From the NCBI RefSeq assembly GCF_014905115.1, contig NZ_CP041235.1, forward strand, positions 868,001-932,000: 64,000 bases of DNA, read 5' to 3'. The position numbers were made by a program, and so were the translations under genes. Origin of the DNA: Sulfurimonas sediminis. GTDB lineage: Bacteria > Campylobacterota > Campylobacteria > Campylobacterales > Sulfurimonadaceae. The stretch's first letter is position 1. Each line of letters opens with the position of its first letter. A model generated the notes under the pieces. That model did no database searches. It saw nothing but the letters and a program-made list of their open reading frames with translations, and was not told the DNA's origin. Positions 1 through 8,069 of the stretch are shown in pieces.

Positions 1-164
1 TTTCGACCGAGTGAGTTGACTAAAACATCTCTTTCATCTTCTGTTCTTGCCAGAGTATACAGCAGCGTCTGCCCGCCTTGCACAAAGGTCATAAAGACGA
101 AAAGTGCTCCTAATAGACTGATTAAAAACCACCAGTATTGTTGTAAAGTGAATAAATCAAACAT
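1..164 (-). CDS. cydB: Cytochrome bd oxidase subunit II, N-terminal part
   Basis: Partial gene running off the window's left edge; only the first 54 or so residues are present. The protein starts MFDLFTLQQYWWFLIS, followed by a hydrophobic helix and a GGQTLL segment, as in CydB. CydB is the membrane partner of CydA in the cytochrome bd quinol:O2 oxidoreductase of the inner membrane. Its ATG directly follows the cydA stop codon with no gap, so the two are translated as one unit. Identification rests on the short N-terminus and its position after cydA. Confidence 0.85.
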   Translation of the reverse strand, partial: MFDLFTLQQYWWFLISLLGALFVFMTFVQGGQTLLYTLARTEDERDVLVNSLGR

Positions 165-1694
165 TTAATGTCCCTCCGGCCCGATTTTTATCTGTTTTAA
201 CATGATTTTTACTTCGGCTATTAAGAGCGCTGTAAAAAGCACCGCAAAGAGCCAAAAAGTAATCATAACGCTTGTTGAAGCAATATTGGAAGCTGCCATG
301 CCTACAGGAAGCAAATCCTGAATAGCCCAGGGCTGACGACCCGCTTCGGCAACTATCCATCCGGCTTCCTGTGCGACATACCCCATCGGAATGGTTGCTA
401 CTGCAAGGTAGAGCAGCCATTTTTTGTTGTGCATTTCGTTGGTCATGGAATAATAAAGCGTCACCATAAAAAGAAGCAAAAACCATGTGCCAAGTCCTAC
501 CATTGTATGAAAACTGTAAAAGCTGAGTGCTACATCAGGCACGGCATCTTCAGGTTTGTTCAGGTAACCGTAGCCCATATAGGCCTGATTTGCTTCAAAA
601 GTCTTGAGTGCTTTTTCAGCCTCAGCCTGATTGCCTTCTTTTTTGAACTTTTTATAGGCACCTAAAGCGGCTACGGCAATTTTTCCTTTTTGCATTTTTT
701 CAGGGACGGACATAATGCCGTATTTTTCGCTTCCCTGCATCAGATTGTCTATACCCGGTACAAAAGCATTCAGGTCATGGTATCCCAGAAAAGAGAGCGC
801 ACCGGGAATTTCAAAACTGAAAAGAAAAGGGTTTAGATCATCACCTATCTCTTTTGCGGTATCAAGTACGCCAAAGGCGACAATTCCTGCACGTTTTTCA
901 CCGTCATACAAACCTTCCATAGCGGCAAGTTTCATAGGCTGATTCAGTGCTACCTGATGCGCTGATTCATCTCCTGTTGTTAAGAGAAACAAAGAAGTTA
1001 TGAGCCCAAAACTTGAAGCCACGATAATACTGCGTCGTGCAAACTGTGTATCTCTTTTTTTAAGCAGATACCAGGCGCTGATTCCTATAACAAAGAGTGA
1101 GGCAAGGACATAACCGCTGCTTATGGTATGTAGAAACTTGCTGACCGCATTCGGGTTGAAAAAGACTTCCCAAAAGTTCAGCATTTCATTTCTTGCTGTA
1201 TCGGGATTGAATTTCATGCCCACAGGATGCTGCATCCAGCCGTTTGCAACTAAAATCCAAAGAGCCGAGAGGTTTGAACCGATGGCAACAAGCCATGTTG
1301 AGAGTAGGTGCATTCTTTTGCTGACCTTGTCCCAGCCAAAAAACATAACGGCAAAAAAGGTGGATTCCATAAAAAACGCCATCAGCCCTTCAATAGCAAG
1401 CGGTGCTCCAAAAATATCGCCGACAATCCAGGAGTAGTTTGACCAGTTGGTTCCAAACTCAAACTCCATAATGATTCCTGTTGCCAGTCCTATGGCAAAG
1501 TTAATGGCCAAGAGTCCCATCCAGTATTTTGTAGTTTGTTTCCATTTCTTATCACCGGTTTTGACATAGATTGTCTCCATAATGGCGATAATAAATGTCA
1601 AGCCCAGGGTAAGCGGTACAAAAAGCCAGTGATAGAGTGCAGTAAGAGCAAATTGCGCCCGTGACCAGTCAACAAGCACGTCAGTGTGTTCCAT
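165..1694 (-). CDS. cydA: Cytochrome bd oxidase subunit I
   Basis: Membrane quinol oxidase subunit carrying the haems b558, b595 and d; reduces O2 with high affinity. I start it at the ATG giving MEHTDVLVDWSRAQFALTAL (509 residues), preceded by AAAGGAAAA; an upstream in-frame extension lies inside the preceding gene and is rejected. His22 in 'ALYHWLF' matches the conserved N-terminal haem ligand, and 'NGWMQHPVGM' near residue 185 carries the second conserved His. Length is typical of a CydA with a short Q-loop. One base separates it from the DUF4492 gene upstream, and cydB follows directly. Confidence 0.95.
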   Translation of the reverse strand: MEHTDVLVDWSRAQFALTALYHWLFVPLTLGLTFIIAIMETIYVKTGDKKWKQTTKYWMGLLAINFAIGLATGIIMEFEFGTNWSNYSWIVGDIFGAPLAIEGLMAFFMESTFFAVMFFGWDKVSKRMHLLSTWLVAIGSNLSALWILVANGWMQHPVGMKFNPDTARNEMLNFWEVFFNPNAVSKFLHTISSGYVLASLFVIGISAWYLLKKRDTQFARRSIIVASSFGLITSLFLLTTGDESAHQVALNQPMKLAAMEGLYDGEKRAGIVAFGVLDTAKEIGDDLNPFLFSFEIPGALSFLGYHDLNAFVPGIDNLMQGSEKYGIMSVPEKMQKGKIAVAALGAYKKFKKEGNQAEAEKALKTFEANQAYMGYGYLNKPEDAVPDVALSFYSFHTMVGLGTWFLLLFMVTLYYSMTNEMHNKKWLLYLAVATIPMGYVAQEAGWIVAEAGRQPWAIQDLLPVGMAASNIASTSVMITFWLFAVLFTALLIAEVKIMLKQIKIGPEGH

Positions 1695-1695
1695 A

Positions 1696-1923
1696 TTATT
1701 TTTCCTTTGTGAGTTGTTGTAAAATATATTGACTTCTTTGTGCATCAGTTTCGAAGTTTTCTTGCAATATATTTGGGAAGAACAGCCATTTGACAATGGC
1801 AAACATAACAAATAGTTTTACAGCTATGAGAATCCAAAGTGTTTTACCCACTCTCATATTTACAAAACCATCATAGTACAGGTAGAAAACGGATCGAAAA
1901 AAGTTTGTGATATGTGTTTTCAT
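1696..1923 (-). CDS. DUF4492 small membrane protein of the cytochrome bd operon
   Basis: A 75-residue protein with an amphipathic N-terminus (MKTHITNFFRSVFYLYYDGF) and one strong transmembrane helix (about residues 30-50, 'LWILIAVKLFVMFAIVKWLF'), then a charged tail. The sequence matches my memory of the DUF4492 family, found just upstream of cydAB in Campylobacterota and Bacteroidota. It precedes cydA by a single base, so it is probably the first gene of the cyd operon. A role as an accessory or assembly subunit, comparable to CydX though unrelated in sequence, is inference from position. Confidence 0.8.
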   Translation of the reverse strand: MKTHITNFFRSVFYLYYDGFVNMRVGKTLWILIAVKLFVMFAIVKWLFFPNILQENFETDAQRSQYILQQLTKEK

Positions 1924-1940
1924 GGAAGAATATTATTCCA
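1923..1940. promoter_or_regulatory. 18-bp imperfect palindrome at the start of the cyd operon
   Basis: TGGAAGAATATTATTCCA is an 18-bp palindrome with one mismatched base pair. It overlaps the DUF4492 start codon (minus strand) and fills the place of a ribosome binding site. Such a site could be an operator for a redox or oxygen regulator, or an RNA hairpin that controls initiation. The rest of the roughly 80-bp gap to position 2005 is AT-rich and must hold the cyd promoter. No regulator can be assigned. Confidence 0.35.
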
Positions 1941-2004
1941 ATCACTATTAACAATTAATAAATATATATTATTAATTTTATCAGCTTACATAATAATAAG
2001 TCAT

Positions 2005-4254
2005 TTAGAGGAGTTTTTTAAATTCTTTCAGAGGCACAGGTTTGGATATCAGATAGCCTTGATAATAGTCACATCCGTTTTCCTCTATAAAGTGAGCGTG
2101 CTCGACTGTTTCCACCCCTTCGGCTATGACTGAAAAATCAAACTGTTTTGCAACATCAATAATAATTTTTACAAGCTTTTTGTCATTTTCATTCTCAAGC
2201 ATATCCCGCACAAAACTTTGGTCTATTTTGAGATAATCAAACGGCAGATTTTTCAGATAGGAGAGCGAAGAGTAGCCTGTGCCAAAATCATCCATGGAAA
2301 ATGCAAAGCCGTGTGCTTTGATATGCAACATTTTGTCTATTGTGTCATTTAGATTATTAAGCATGATAGATTCTGTAAGCTCAAGCTTTATAGAGTGCGG
2401 GTCAACATTGTATTTTTTTGCATTTGTAAGCAAAAGTTCTTCAAAATTATCTTGAGAAAATTGTTTCAAGCTGATATTTACAGCAATGTTTTCAAGCGTA
2501 TCTTCGAGTTCTTTATACAGTGCAAAGGCGCTCTCTATCACCCAACTGCCTATGTTGATGATAAGGCTGGACTGTTCTGCATACTCTATAAAAGCATCTG
2601 GAAACAGAAGCCCTTTTGTCGGGTGATTCCATCGTATCAATGCTTCGGCAGAGACTATTTTATTTGTTTTGGTCTCTACAATAGGTTGCAGGTAGAGTTC
2701 AAACTGTTTTTCCTGTATGGCAATTTTGAGTTCATTGTGTAAAAGCAGTTGCTCCTGTATCTGTCTGCTCATGGTACTGTCATAAAAAGAGGTTTTGTTT
2801 TTTCCTCCTTTTTTTGATTCATACATGGCGATATCTGCATGTTTGAGTATGGTGGTAGTATCAAGTTCTTCGGGCGTGAGTATTTTTATGCCTATACTGA
2901 GTGATATATAGAGTGTTTCATTTCCTTTGTGTATCGGTTTTTTGAGGGTTGTATGAATTTTTTCCGATAAGTACAGAGCTGTTTCATGTATCTTTGCAAG
3001 ATCTGCATCGGTTTGCGAAAGAAGAATGACAAACTCATCACCGCCCAATCTGGCAAAAATATCTTCTGCTCTGAGAACCTTTTTGGTTCTTTGTGCAAAT
3101 ATCTGCAATACAGAATCACCGACATCATGCCCGATAGAATCATTAATATTTTTAAAGTCATCCAGATCAATGAAAAGCAGGGCACCATACTCTTTTGAAC
3201 GGTGCAGTTTTTTCATAAACTGCTCTAAATAGTTGCGAAAAGAGGCTCTGTTGGTTAAACCGGTCAGAGAATCATAAAAAGCCTGATACTCCAGTTTTTT
3301 TTGATTCTGTATCTCTGTTGTGATGTTTTCGAGCATACCCAGTCCGGCAATGATATTGCCTTGGGTATCGTACATGGGAATTGCATGAAGGCGTATCCAT
3401 AAATCCAAATCAGTGAGTGTTGTATGGTAAGTGCCCTCATAGGCTGCCTTTTCATTTTTGAATACTTTTTGCAGGGGTTCTATGATAGACTTGTCTTTGA
3501 GTGTTTTCATGTCAAGGTTGAAAACTTTTTCCTGAGGAACCTGTATAATTTTTGTAAATGCTTTGTTAACCTGGGTCAGTACAAGGTCTTTGTTGTAGGT
3601 AAAAATACCGATAGGAAGTTCTTTGAAAATTGATTCAAAATTGTTTTTTGAAACTTCGAGTGCTTTTTTTGTCGCCAAAATTTTATATTTGCTTATTAAT
3701 GTAGTGATAATGTTTTTATTATATTTTGCCGAAAAAAGCGAGAGCATAATCAAAAACAAAATGATAAGATAACTCAGTGCATTAAAAGCATTCGATTTAT
3801 GTGTCAAAAGAGTGTAAATAAGTGGAAGCAGCAGGACAAACAGATAACTGATACTCAGTTTTTTAAAATAAGAGAGTGTAATGACAGCACCGGCTGAAGT
3901 TCCGGAAATAATGATAATAATAAATGTCTGATGCACATGGTCAGCAACTGTAAATAAAAACAAAAAACCTGCACTGGTGAACAGAGCCGAAAAAAGGGTG
4001 GAAAAACTAAAAATTGTTTGTGCTTTTTGAAGGCTTGTTTTATTATGCAAAAACTGTTTTACACAGTAGCTTCTGATGATGAGAACAGCATAAAGAGAGA
4101 GCAACCAAAAAGCAAGCGGAACTCTCAGTGCTGTCTCTTGCCAAAAAAGAGCGGCAACTACGGTAACTATGAAGAGCAATGAAAGAGAAGAGGCATAAGA
4201 GTCCAATGCCATCAGTCGCATCAGTTCATATTTGATTTGGTTCTCTTTTTTCAT
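2005..4254 (-). CDS. Membrane PAS-GGDEF-EAL cyclic-di-GMP protein
   Basis: 749 residues. Residues 1-180 are hydrophobic with about 6-7 membrane helices (MASE-like input region, exact family not recognised). A PAS domain follows (about 205-310), then GGDEF (325-490, motif RLGGDEF at 402-408, so the cyclase site is intact), then EAL (510-749). The EAL motif is present (AEALIRW near 535), as are the metal and catalytic motifs ELTES, DDFGTGYSS, KIDQSF and AEGVET. It may therefore make or degrade c-di-GMP, or switch between the two. It is the last gene of the murJ-cysS-methyltransferase run, 6 bp after the previous stop. No clear ribosome binding site precedes the chosen ATG. Confidence 0.9.
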   Translation of the reverse strand: MKKENQIKYELMRLMALDSYASSLSLLFIVTVVAALFWQETALRVPLAFWLLSLYAVLIIRSYCVKQFLHNKTSLQKAQTIFSFSTLFSALFTSAGFLFLFTVADHVHQTFIIIIISGTSAGAVITLSYFKKLSISYLFVLLLPLIYTLLTHKSNAFNALSYLIILFLIMLSLFSAKYNKNIITTLISKYKILATKKALEVSKNNFESIFKELPIGIFTYNKDLVLTQVNKAFTKIIQVPQEKVFNLDMKTLKDKSIIEPLQKVFKNEKAAYEGTYHTTLTDLDLWIRLHAIPMYDTQGNIIAGLGMLENITTEIQNQKKLEYQAFYDSLTGLTNRASFRNYLEQFMKKLHRSKEYGALLFIDLDDFKNINDSIGHDVGDSVLQIFAQRTKKVLRAEDIFARLGGDEFVILLSQTDADLAKIHETALYLSEKIHTTLKKPIHKGNETLYISLSIGIKILTPEELDTTTILKHADIAMYESKKGGKNKTSFYDSTMSRQIQEQLLLHNELKIAIQEKQFELYLQPIVETKTNKIVSAEALIRWNHPTKGLLFPDAFIEYAEQSSLIINIGSWVIESAFALYKELEDTLENIAVNISLKQFSQDNFEELLLTNAKKYNVDPHSIKLELTESIMLNNLNDTIDKMLHIKAHGFAFSMDDFGTGYSSLSYLKNLPFDYLKIDQSFVRDMLENENDKKLVKIIIDVAKQFDFSVIAEGVETVEHAHFIEENGCDYYQGYLISKPVPLKEFKKLL

Positions 4255-4260
4255 AATTGA

Positions 4261-5175
4261 TTATACAGCAACTCTTGTAAAAACAAGATTTTTCAAACTT
4301 TTTTCTTCATCATTGCTTGCAAATTCAGGAAGGTTTTTGAGCCGTTTTTCAAATCTAAAACCCGGTGCGAATTTTTCTATCATATCTATAATAAAACTGC
4401 TTTGAAGTTCCGGAGAGTTCAGAGAGGCCAAAAGTATGCAGTTTTGGCTTGCAAGCTGAGGGAGTTTTTTGATGAGTTTTTCATAATCTTTTGTTGCCTC
4501 GAAACTGCCTCTTTGAAAGCTTGGCGGGTCGATGATAATCATATCGTAAGGACCTTTTCTTTTGAGTGAAGAGAATGATTTGAGTATGTTATATGAGAGA
4601 AAGCTCACACCTTTTGGGTCAAGATTGTTTAAAGCATGATTTGCCATGCCTGTTTTGAGGGCACTTTTGCTCATATCGACATTAACAACACTTTTGGCTC
4701 CGCCGAGCTTTGCCGCAACGCTAAAAGCACAGGTATAAGAAAAAAGGTTTAATATATGTTTGTCTTTGGCATTTTCTCTGACAAAGGCACGCCCGTTCTT
4801 CATATCGGGAAAATAACCGCTGTTTTTGTTGGAGAGGAGGTTGAGTTTGAGTTTCATACCGTTTTCTGTTACATGTAAATCCTGTGGGATTTCTCCTGTA
4901 ATCACTTCACTCGGTGCATCTTTGAGGTATCGTCTTTGTACTACAAGTGTTGTGTATCGCGTGTTACATGTAAAGGCTTTGAGCATCTCCAAAAGTTCTG
5001 TTTCATTCTTTTTTTCAAAATATAAGGCAACACTTAAAACAGTGTCAATGGAGTCTACTGTAAGATACTTCCACTCCTCATAAAGTCCGCCACGACCGTG
5101 AAAAAGGCGTTTAAACTCTTCATTACATGTAAGTGCGTTTTTTTCAAGATGCTGTTGGAGTTCTGTAAGTGTCAT
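4261..5175 (-). CDS. Class I SAM-dependent methyltransferase, RlmI/RlmK-like
   Basis: 304 residues. The N-terminal part contains 'HGRGGLYEEW', and the catalytic part has a SAM-binding motif in 'HILNLFSYTCAFSVAA', an acidic strand 'SVVNVDMS', and the motif IV 'IIIDPPSFQRGSFEATKDY'. This pattern is that of 23S rRNA cytosine-C5 methyltransferases of the RlmI/RlmK (Methyltrans_SAM) group. Substrate cannot be fixed from sequence. The ATG directly abuts the cysS stop codon. The gene holds three exact copies of TTACATGTAA within 264 bp (4869, 4964, 5123), the densest cluster in the window. Confidence 0.8.
   Translation of the reverse strand: MTLTELQQHLEKNALTCNEEFKRLFHGRGGLYEEWKYLTVDSIDTVLSVALYFEKKNETELLEMLKAFTCNTRYTTLVVQRRYLKDAPSEVITGEIPQDLHVTENGMKLKLNLLSNKNSGYFPDMKNGRAFVRENAKDKHILNLFSYTCAFSVAAKLGGAKSVVNVDMSKSALKTGMANHALNNLDPKGVSFLSYNILKSFSSLKRKGPYDMIIIDPPSFQRGSFEATKDYEKLIKKLPQLASQNCILLASLNSPELQSSFIIDMIEKFAPGFRFEKRLKNLPEFASNDEEKSLKNLVFTRVAV
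4869..5132. repeat. Cluster of three TTACATGTAA palindromes (window-wide motif)
   Basis: Exact 10-bp palindromes at 4869-4878, 4964-4973 and 5123-5132. Further exact copies: 13686, 21018, 22291, 29071, 29838, 54564, 54944, 58805 and 63660 (first base of each), 12 in all. One-mismatch copies: 10040, 11805, 24621, 17350, 25507, 30237 and 50570. All exact copies are inside genes, and they are read in at least two frames (Leu-His-Val in some, x-Thr-Cys-Asn/Lys in others), so selection seems to act on DNA rather than on protein. Function unknown. Confidence 0.7.
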
Positions 5176-6576
5176 TTATACTTTTTCCCAAAAAGTTCCC
5201 TGCGGGGTATCCATAAGATTGACACCAAGGCTGAGGATTTCATCCCGGATTTTGTCTGAGAGTGCGAAATTTTTTTCTTTTTTTGCGCTGTCTCTTTGTT
5301 CTATGAGGGTATTTATTTTCTCTTTTGTAGTCTCATCTATGCCAAACTGAAAATACTCAAAAGGATTTTGTATGCCAAACCCCAAAAGTTTTTCTATGTA
5401 TGCCAGGTTTGCCAGAGTTTCACGCTTGAGGAGTTTGTGTTTGCCTGCAGTATCGAGTGTTTCGTTGGCTTTACTTATCATCTCATCTATGAGAGCGAGT
5501 GCCGTGGAGACATTCATATCATCATTGAGAGATTTTAAAAGCTCTTTTTTAAAGGGTGTTTCATCATTACATGCAGGCAAACCAAAAAGACGCTTTTTAA
5601 GTCTGTAGAGTTTGTCAAGGCGTTTTTTTGCACTCTCTAAATCCTGTGTGTTAAAGTTAAAATTACTTCGGTAATGCGTGCTTAAAAGATAGAACCGTAA
5701 AACCTCTCCGTCATACTCTTTGAGGGCATCTTTGAGAAAAAAGCTGTTGCCTAGTGATTTACTCATTTTTTCGCCATCAATGTTGACAAAACCGTTGTGC
5801 ATCCAGTAGTTGGCAAGTTCGTGTTTTGTAGCACATCGTGTCTGTGCCGCTTCGTTTTCATGGTGGGGAAAAAGCAGGTCGGCTCCGCCTCCGTGGATAT
5901 CTATGGCAAAAGGCGTATCTTTGTATGCCAGATGTTTTTCTATCATGGCAGAACACTCCAGATGCCAGCCGGGACGACCTGCACCAAAAGGAGAAGAAAA
6001 GGTAACACTGTTGTCTTTGACACTTTTCCACAGGGCAAAATCGGCATGATTTTTTTTGTAGCTTGAACTCGCGACTCGCTCCTGCTTGTCTTCTTCGTTT
6101 TGGCTGTGGTGTGAAAGTGTCAGATACTCACTGTCGCTCGCCGTATCAAAATAGACATCGCCATCAGGTGTAGTGTAGGCATGCCCTTTGTCTATGAGCT
6201 TTTGTATCAAATCAACCATCGCTTCAAGGTTTTGTGTTGCTTTTGGTTCCAGGGTCGGTCTTTTTACACCGAGTGCTTCCATCTCTTTGTGGTAGGCTTC
6301 GGTGTAAAAGTCTGTAATCTCCTGTATATCTTTTTTCTGCTCTATCGCTTTTTTGATGATTTTGTCATCTATATCGGTAATGTTGCGTGCATAGGTGACT
6401 TCATATCCGTTTGCTTCCAAAACACGCGTCAGCAAGTCAAACACAAGGGCTGATTTTGCATGTCCGAGGTGGGCATCATCATAAACAGTAGGACCACAGA
6501 CATAAAGGGTGACTTTGCCCTCTTTAAGCGGAATGAATTTTCGTTTTGTTTTTTGTACAGAATCAAATATATGCAC
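5176..6576 (-). CDS. cysS: Cysteinyl-tRNA synthetase
   Basis: 466 residues, usual length. Class I synthetase with the HIGH-type motif in 'CGPTVYDDAHLGHAKS' (the Cys is a zinc ligand), a zinc-site 'HLECSAM', the 'HGGGADLLFPHHENEAAQ' stretch containing further zinc ligands, and the KMSKS loop 'GEKMSKSLGNSF'. Charges tRNA-Cys in the cytosol. Its start overlaps the end of murJ by 14 bp, a murJ-cysS pairing also known in Campylobacter. The methyltransferase follows with no gap. Confidence 0.97.
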   Translation of the reverse strand: MHIFDSVQKTKRKFIPLKEGKVTLYVCGPTVYDDAHLGHAKSALVFDLLTRVLEANGYEVTYARNITDIDDKIIKKAIEQKKDIQEITDFYTEAYHKEMEALGVKRPTLEPKATQNLEAMVDLIQKLIDKGHAYTTPDGDVYFDTASDSEYLTLSHHSQNEEDKQERVASSSYKKNHADFALWKSVKDNSVTFSSPFGAGRPGWHLECSAMIEKHLAYKDTPFAIDIHGGGADLLFPHHENEAAQTRCATKHELANYWMHNGFVNIDGEKMSKSLGNSFFLKDALKEYDGEVLRFYLLSTHYRSNFNFNTQDLESAKKRLDKLYRLKKRLFGLPACNDETPFKKELLKSLNDDMNVSTALALIDEMISKANETLDTAGKHKLLKRETLANLAYIEKLLGFGIQNPFEYFQFGIDETTKEKINTLIEQRDSAKKEKNFALSDKIRDEILSLGVNLMDTPQGTFWEKV

Positions 6577-7969
6577 GGAGAACTTCCTTTAAATAGAATA
6601 GTAATGCGATAAGGACAACAGAACTTACAGCCAGATAGATGAGATTTTTTGAACGAAGTATAGCAAAAAAGTTTTTTATCCCAAACACTTTGAGGGTAAA
6701 AAAGAGACTGACATAGCCGCCGATGGTGCTTGCAAGTGCCAAACCTGCCACGCCAAAAGGACCGATAAAAGCCAGGGCAAAAGTAATGTAGACGACAAGA
6801 GAAATCGTCGCTATTTTTGCGGCTTTTGCCTGCATCTCTTTTGCATAGAGCCACAGAACAAAAAGTTTTTGTATGCCAAAAGGTAAAAGTCCGAGCATAT
6901 ACATCTGCAGTACGGTACTTGTGTTGGCGGTATCCTGGGTGTCAAAGGCACCTCGCTCAAACAAAAGCCAGATGATTTCATGCGAGAAAATAATGCCTCC
7001 GACAGTGCTGCATGTAAGCAAAAATGCCAAAAACCAAAAAGCTTTTTGCAGGTTTGCAAGCGCTTTTGCTTCATCATTGTTTTTTAGATAGCGTGCAATT
7101 CTTGGAAAAAGCGCAACAGATGTGGCAATGGCAAAAAGTGCCAGAGGCAGTTGAAAAACACGGTTGGCATAGTAAAGATAGGAGATGGAACCGGTGACCA
7201 AAAAAGAAGCTAAAAAAGTGTCCAAAAAAGCAGAAACCTGTGCGGTAGAGTTTCCCCAGACCGCCGGAAAGAAATTTGTGCGAAATTTTTTCGTATCCTC
7301 TTTGATATTTTTAGATTTAGCTCCAAAGTACTTTATACCGCCAAGAAGCAGTTTTGCCAGTCCGAGTTTATATATGGCCAGGAGATGGACGCCGAGCTGT
7401 AAAATTCCGCCAAGTACAACCCCGTAACTCAAATAGTAAACAATCTCACTCTGGCTTTTGTCATGTGAGAGGTACAAAGCGGCAATGAGTGAAAGATTGA
7501 GCAGGGCTGTTGCAAATGCCGAGGTTGCAAAATGGTGTTTGTACTGCAGCATAGCACTCAAAAATGTGACAAAAAATATAAGAGGCAGATACCAGAAGTT
7601 GATGGCAACATAGGGAGCGGCGATGGCAATGGTGTCGGCATCAAAACCTGTGGCAATCGCTTTTGTAAAAAGTTGGGGTATAAGATTGACAAGAAGAGTG
7701 AGTATAAGTATGACTGAAGAGAAAACAAGGAGTATATTGATGCTAAACAGAGCCTTGTGTCTGCTGCGTGTAAATGCAGGTATAAAAACCTGACTGAAAG
7801 CCCCCTCTGCAAAAATTCTGCGAAAAAGATTGGGGAGCTTAAAGGCGATGAAAAATATATCGCTGTATATGTTTGCACCAAGTGCGGATGCGGTTAAAAG
7901 GTCTCTGAAAAATCCCAATACACGGGAGGTGAGAATTCCAAAACTGTTGGTGAAAATTGCTTTAAACAT
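6563..7969 (-). CDS. murJ: Lipid II flippase MurJ (MviN family)
   Basis: Polytopic inner-membrane protein that moves lipid II across the membrane for peptidoglycan synthesis. I place the start at MFKAIFTNSFGILTSRVLGF (468 residues); the longer in-frame form would add 15 atypical residues. N-terminal motifs 'RVLGFFRDLLTA', 'NLFRRIFAEGAFSQVFIPAF' and the repeated helices through the C-terminus fit the MviN/MurJ family (about 14 helices expected). First gene of the minus-strand operon; the roughly 100 bp to position 8070 must hold divergent promoters for this operon and the fapA-like gene. Confidence 0.95.
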   Translation of the reverse strand: MFKAIFTNSFGILTSRVLGFFRDLLTASALGANIYSDIFFIAFKLPNLFRRIFAEGAFSQVFIPAFTRSRHKALFSINILLVFSSVILILTLLVNLIPQLFTKAIATGFDADTIAIAAPYVAINFWYLPLIFFVTFLSAMLQYKHHFATSAFATALLNLSLIAALYLSHDKSQSEIVYYLSYGVVLGGILQLGVHLLAIYKLGLAKLLLGGIKYFGAKSKNIKEDTKKFRTNFFPAVWGNSTAQVSAFLDTFLASFLVTGSISYLYYANRVFQLPLALFAIATSVALFPRIARYLKNNDEAKALANLQKAFWFLAFLLTCSTVGGIIFSHEIIWLLFERGAFDTQDTANTSTVLQMYMLGLLPFGIQKLFVLWLYAKEMQAKAAKIATISLVVYITFALAFIGPFGVAGLALASTIGGYVSLFFTLKVFGIKNFFAILRSKNLIYLAVSSVVLIALLFYLKEVLRAYI

Positions 7970-8069
7970 GGGCTTCTTTGTCGATATAATATAAGTTTTA
8001 CATAATTTTAACAAACCTTTGGTTAAAATCTTTCATAAAAAAAATTAAAAAAAGTATGGTAATTTCATT

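Noticed and set aside
6429-6854. 141-residue minus-strand frame overlapping murJ and cysS
   Set aside because: It is another frame of murJ and cysS, both of which are clear full-length genes.
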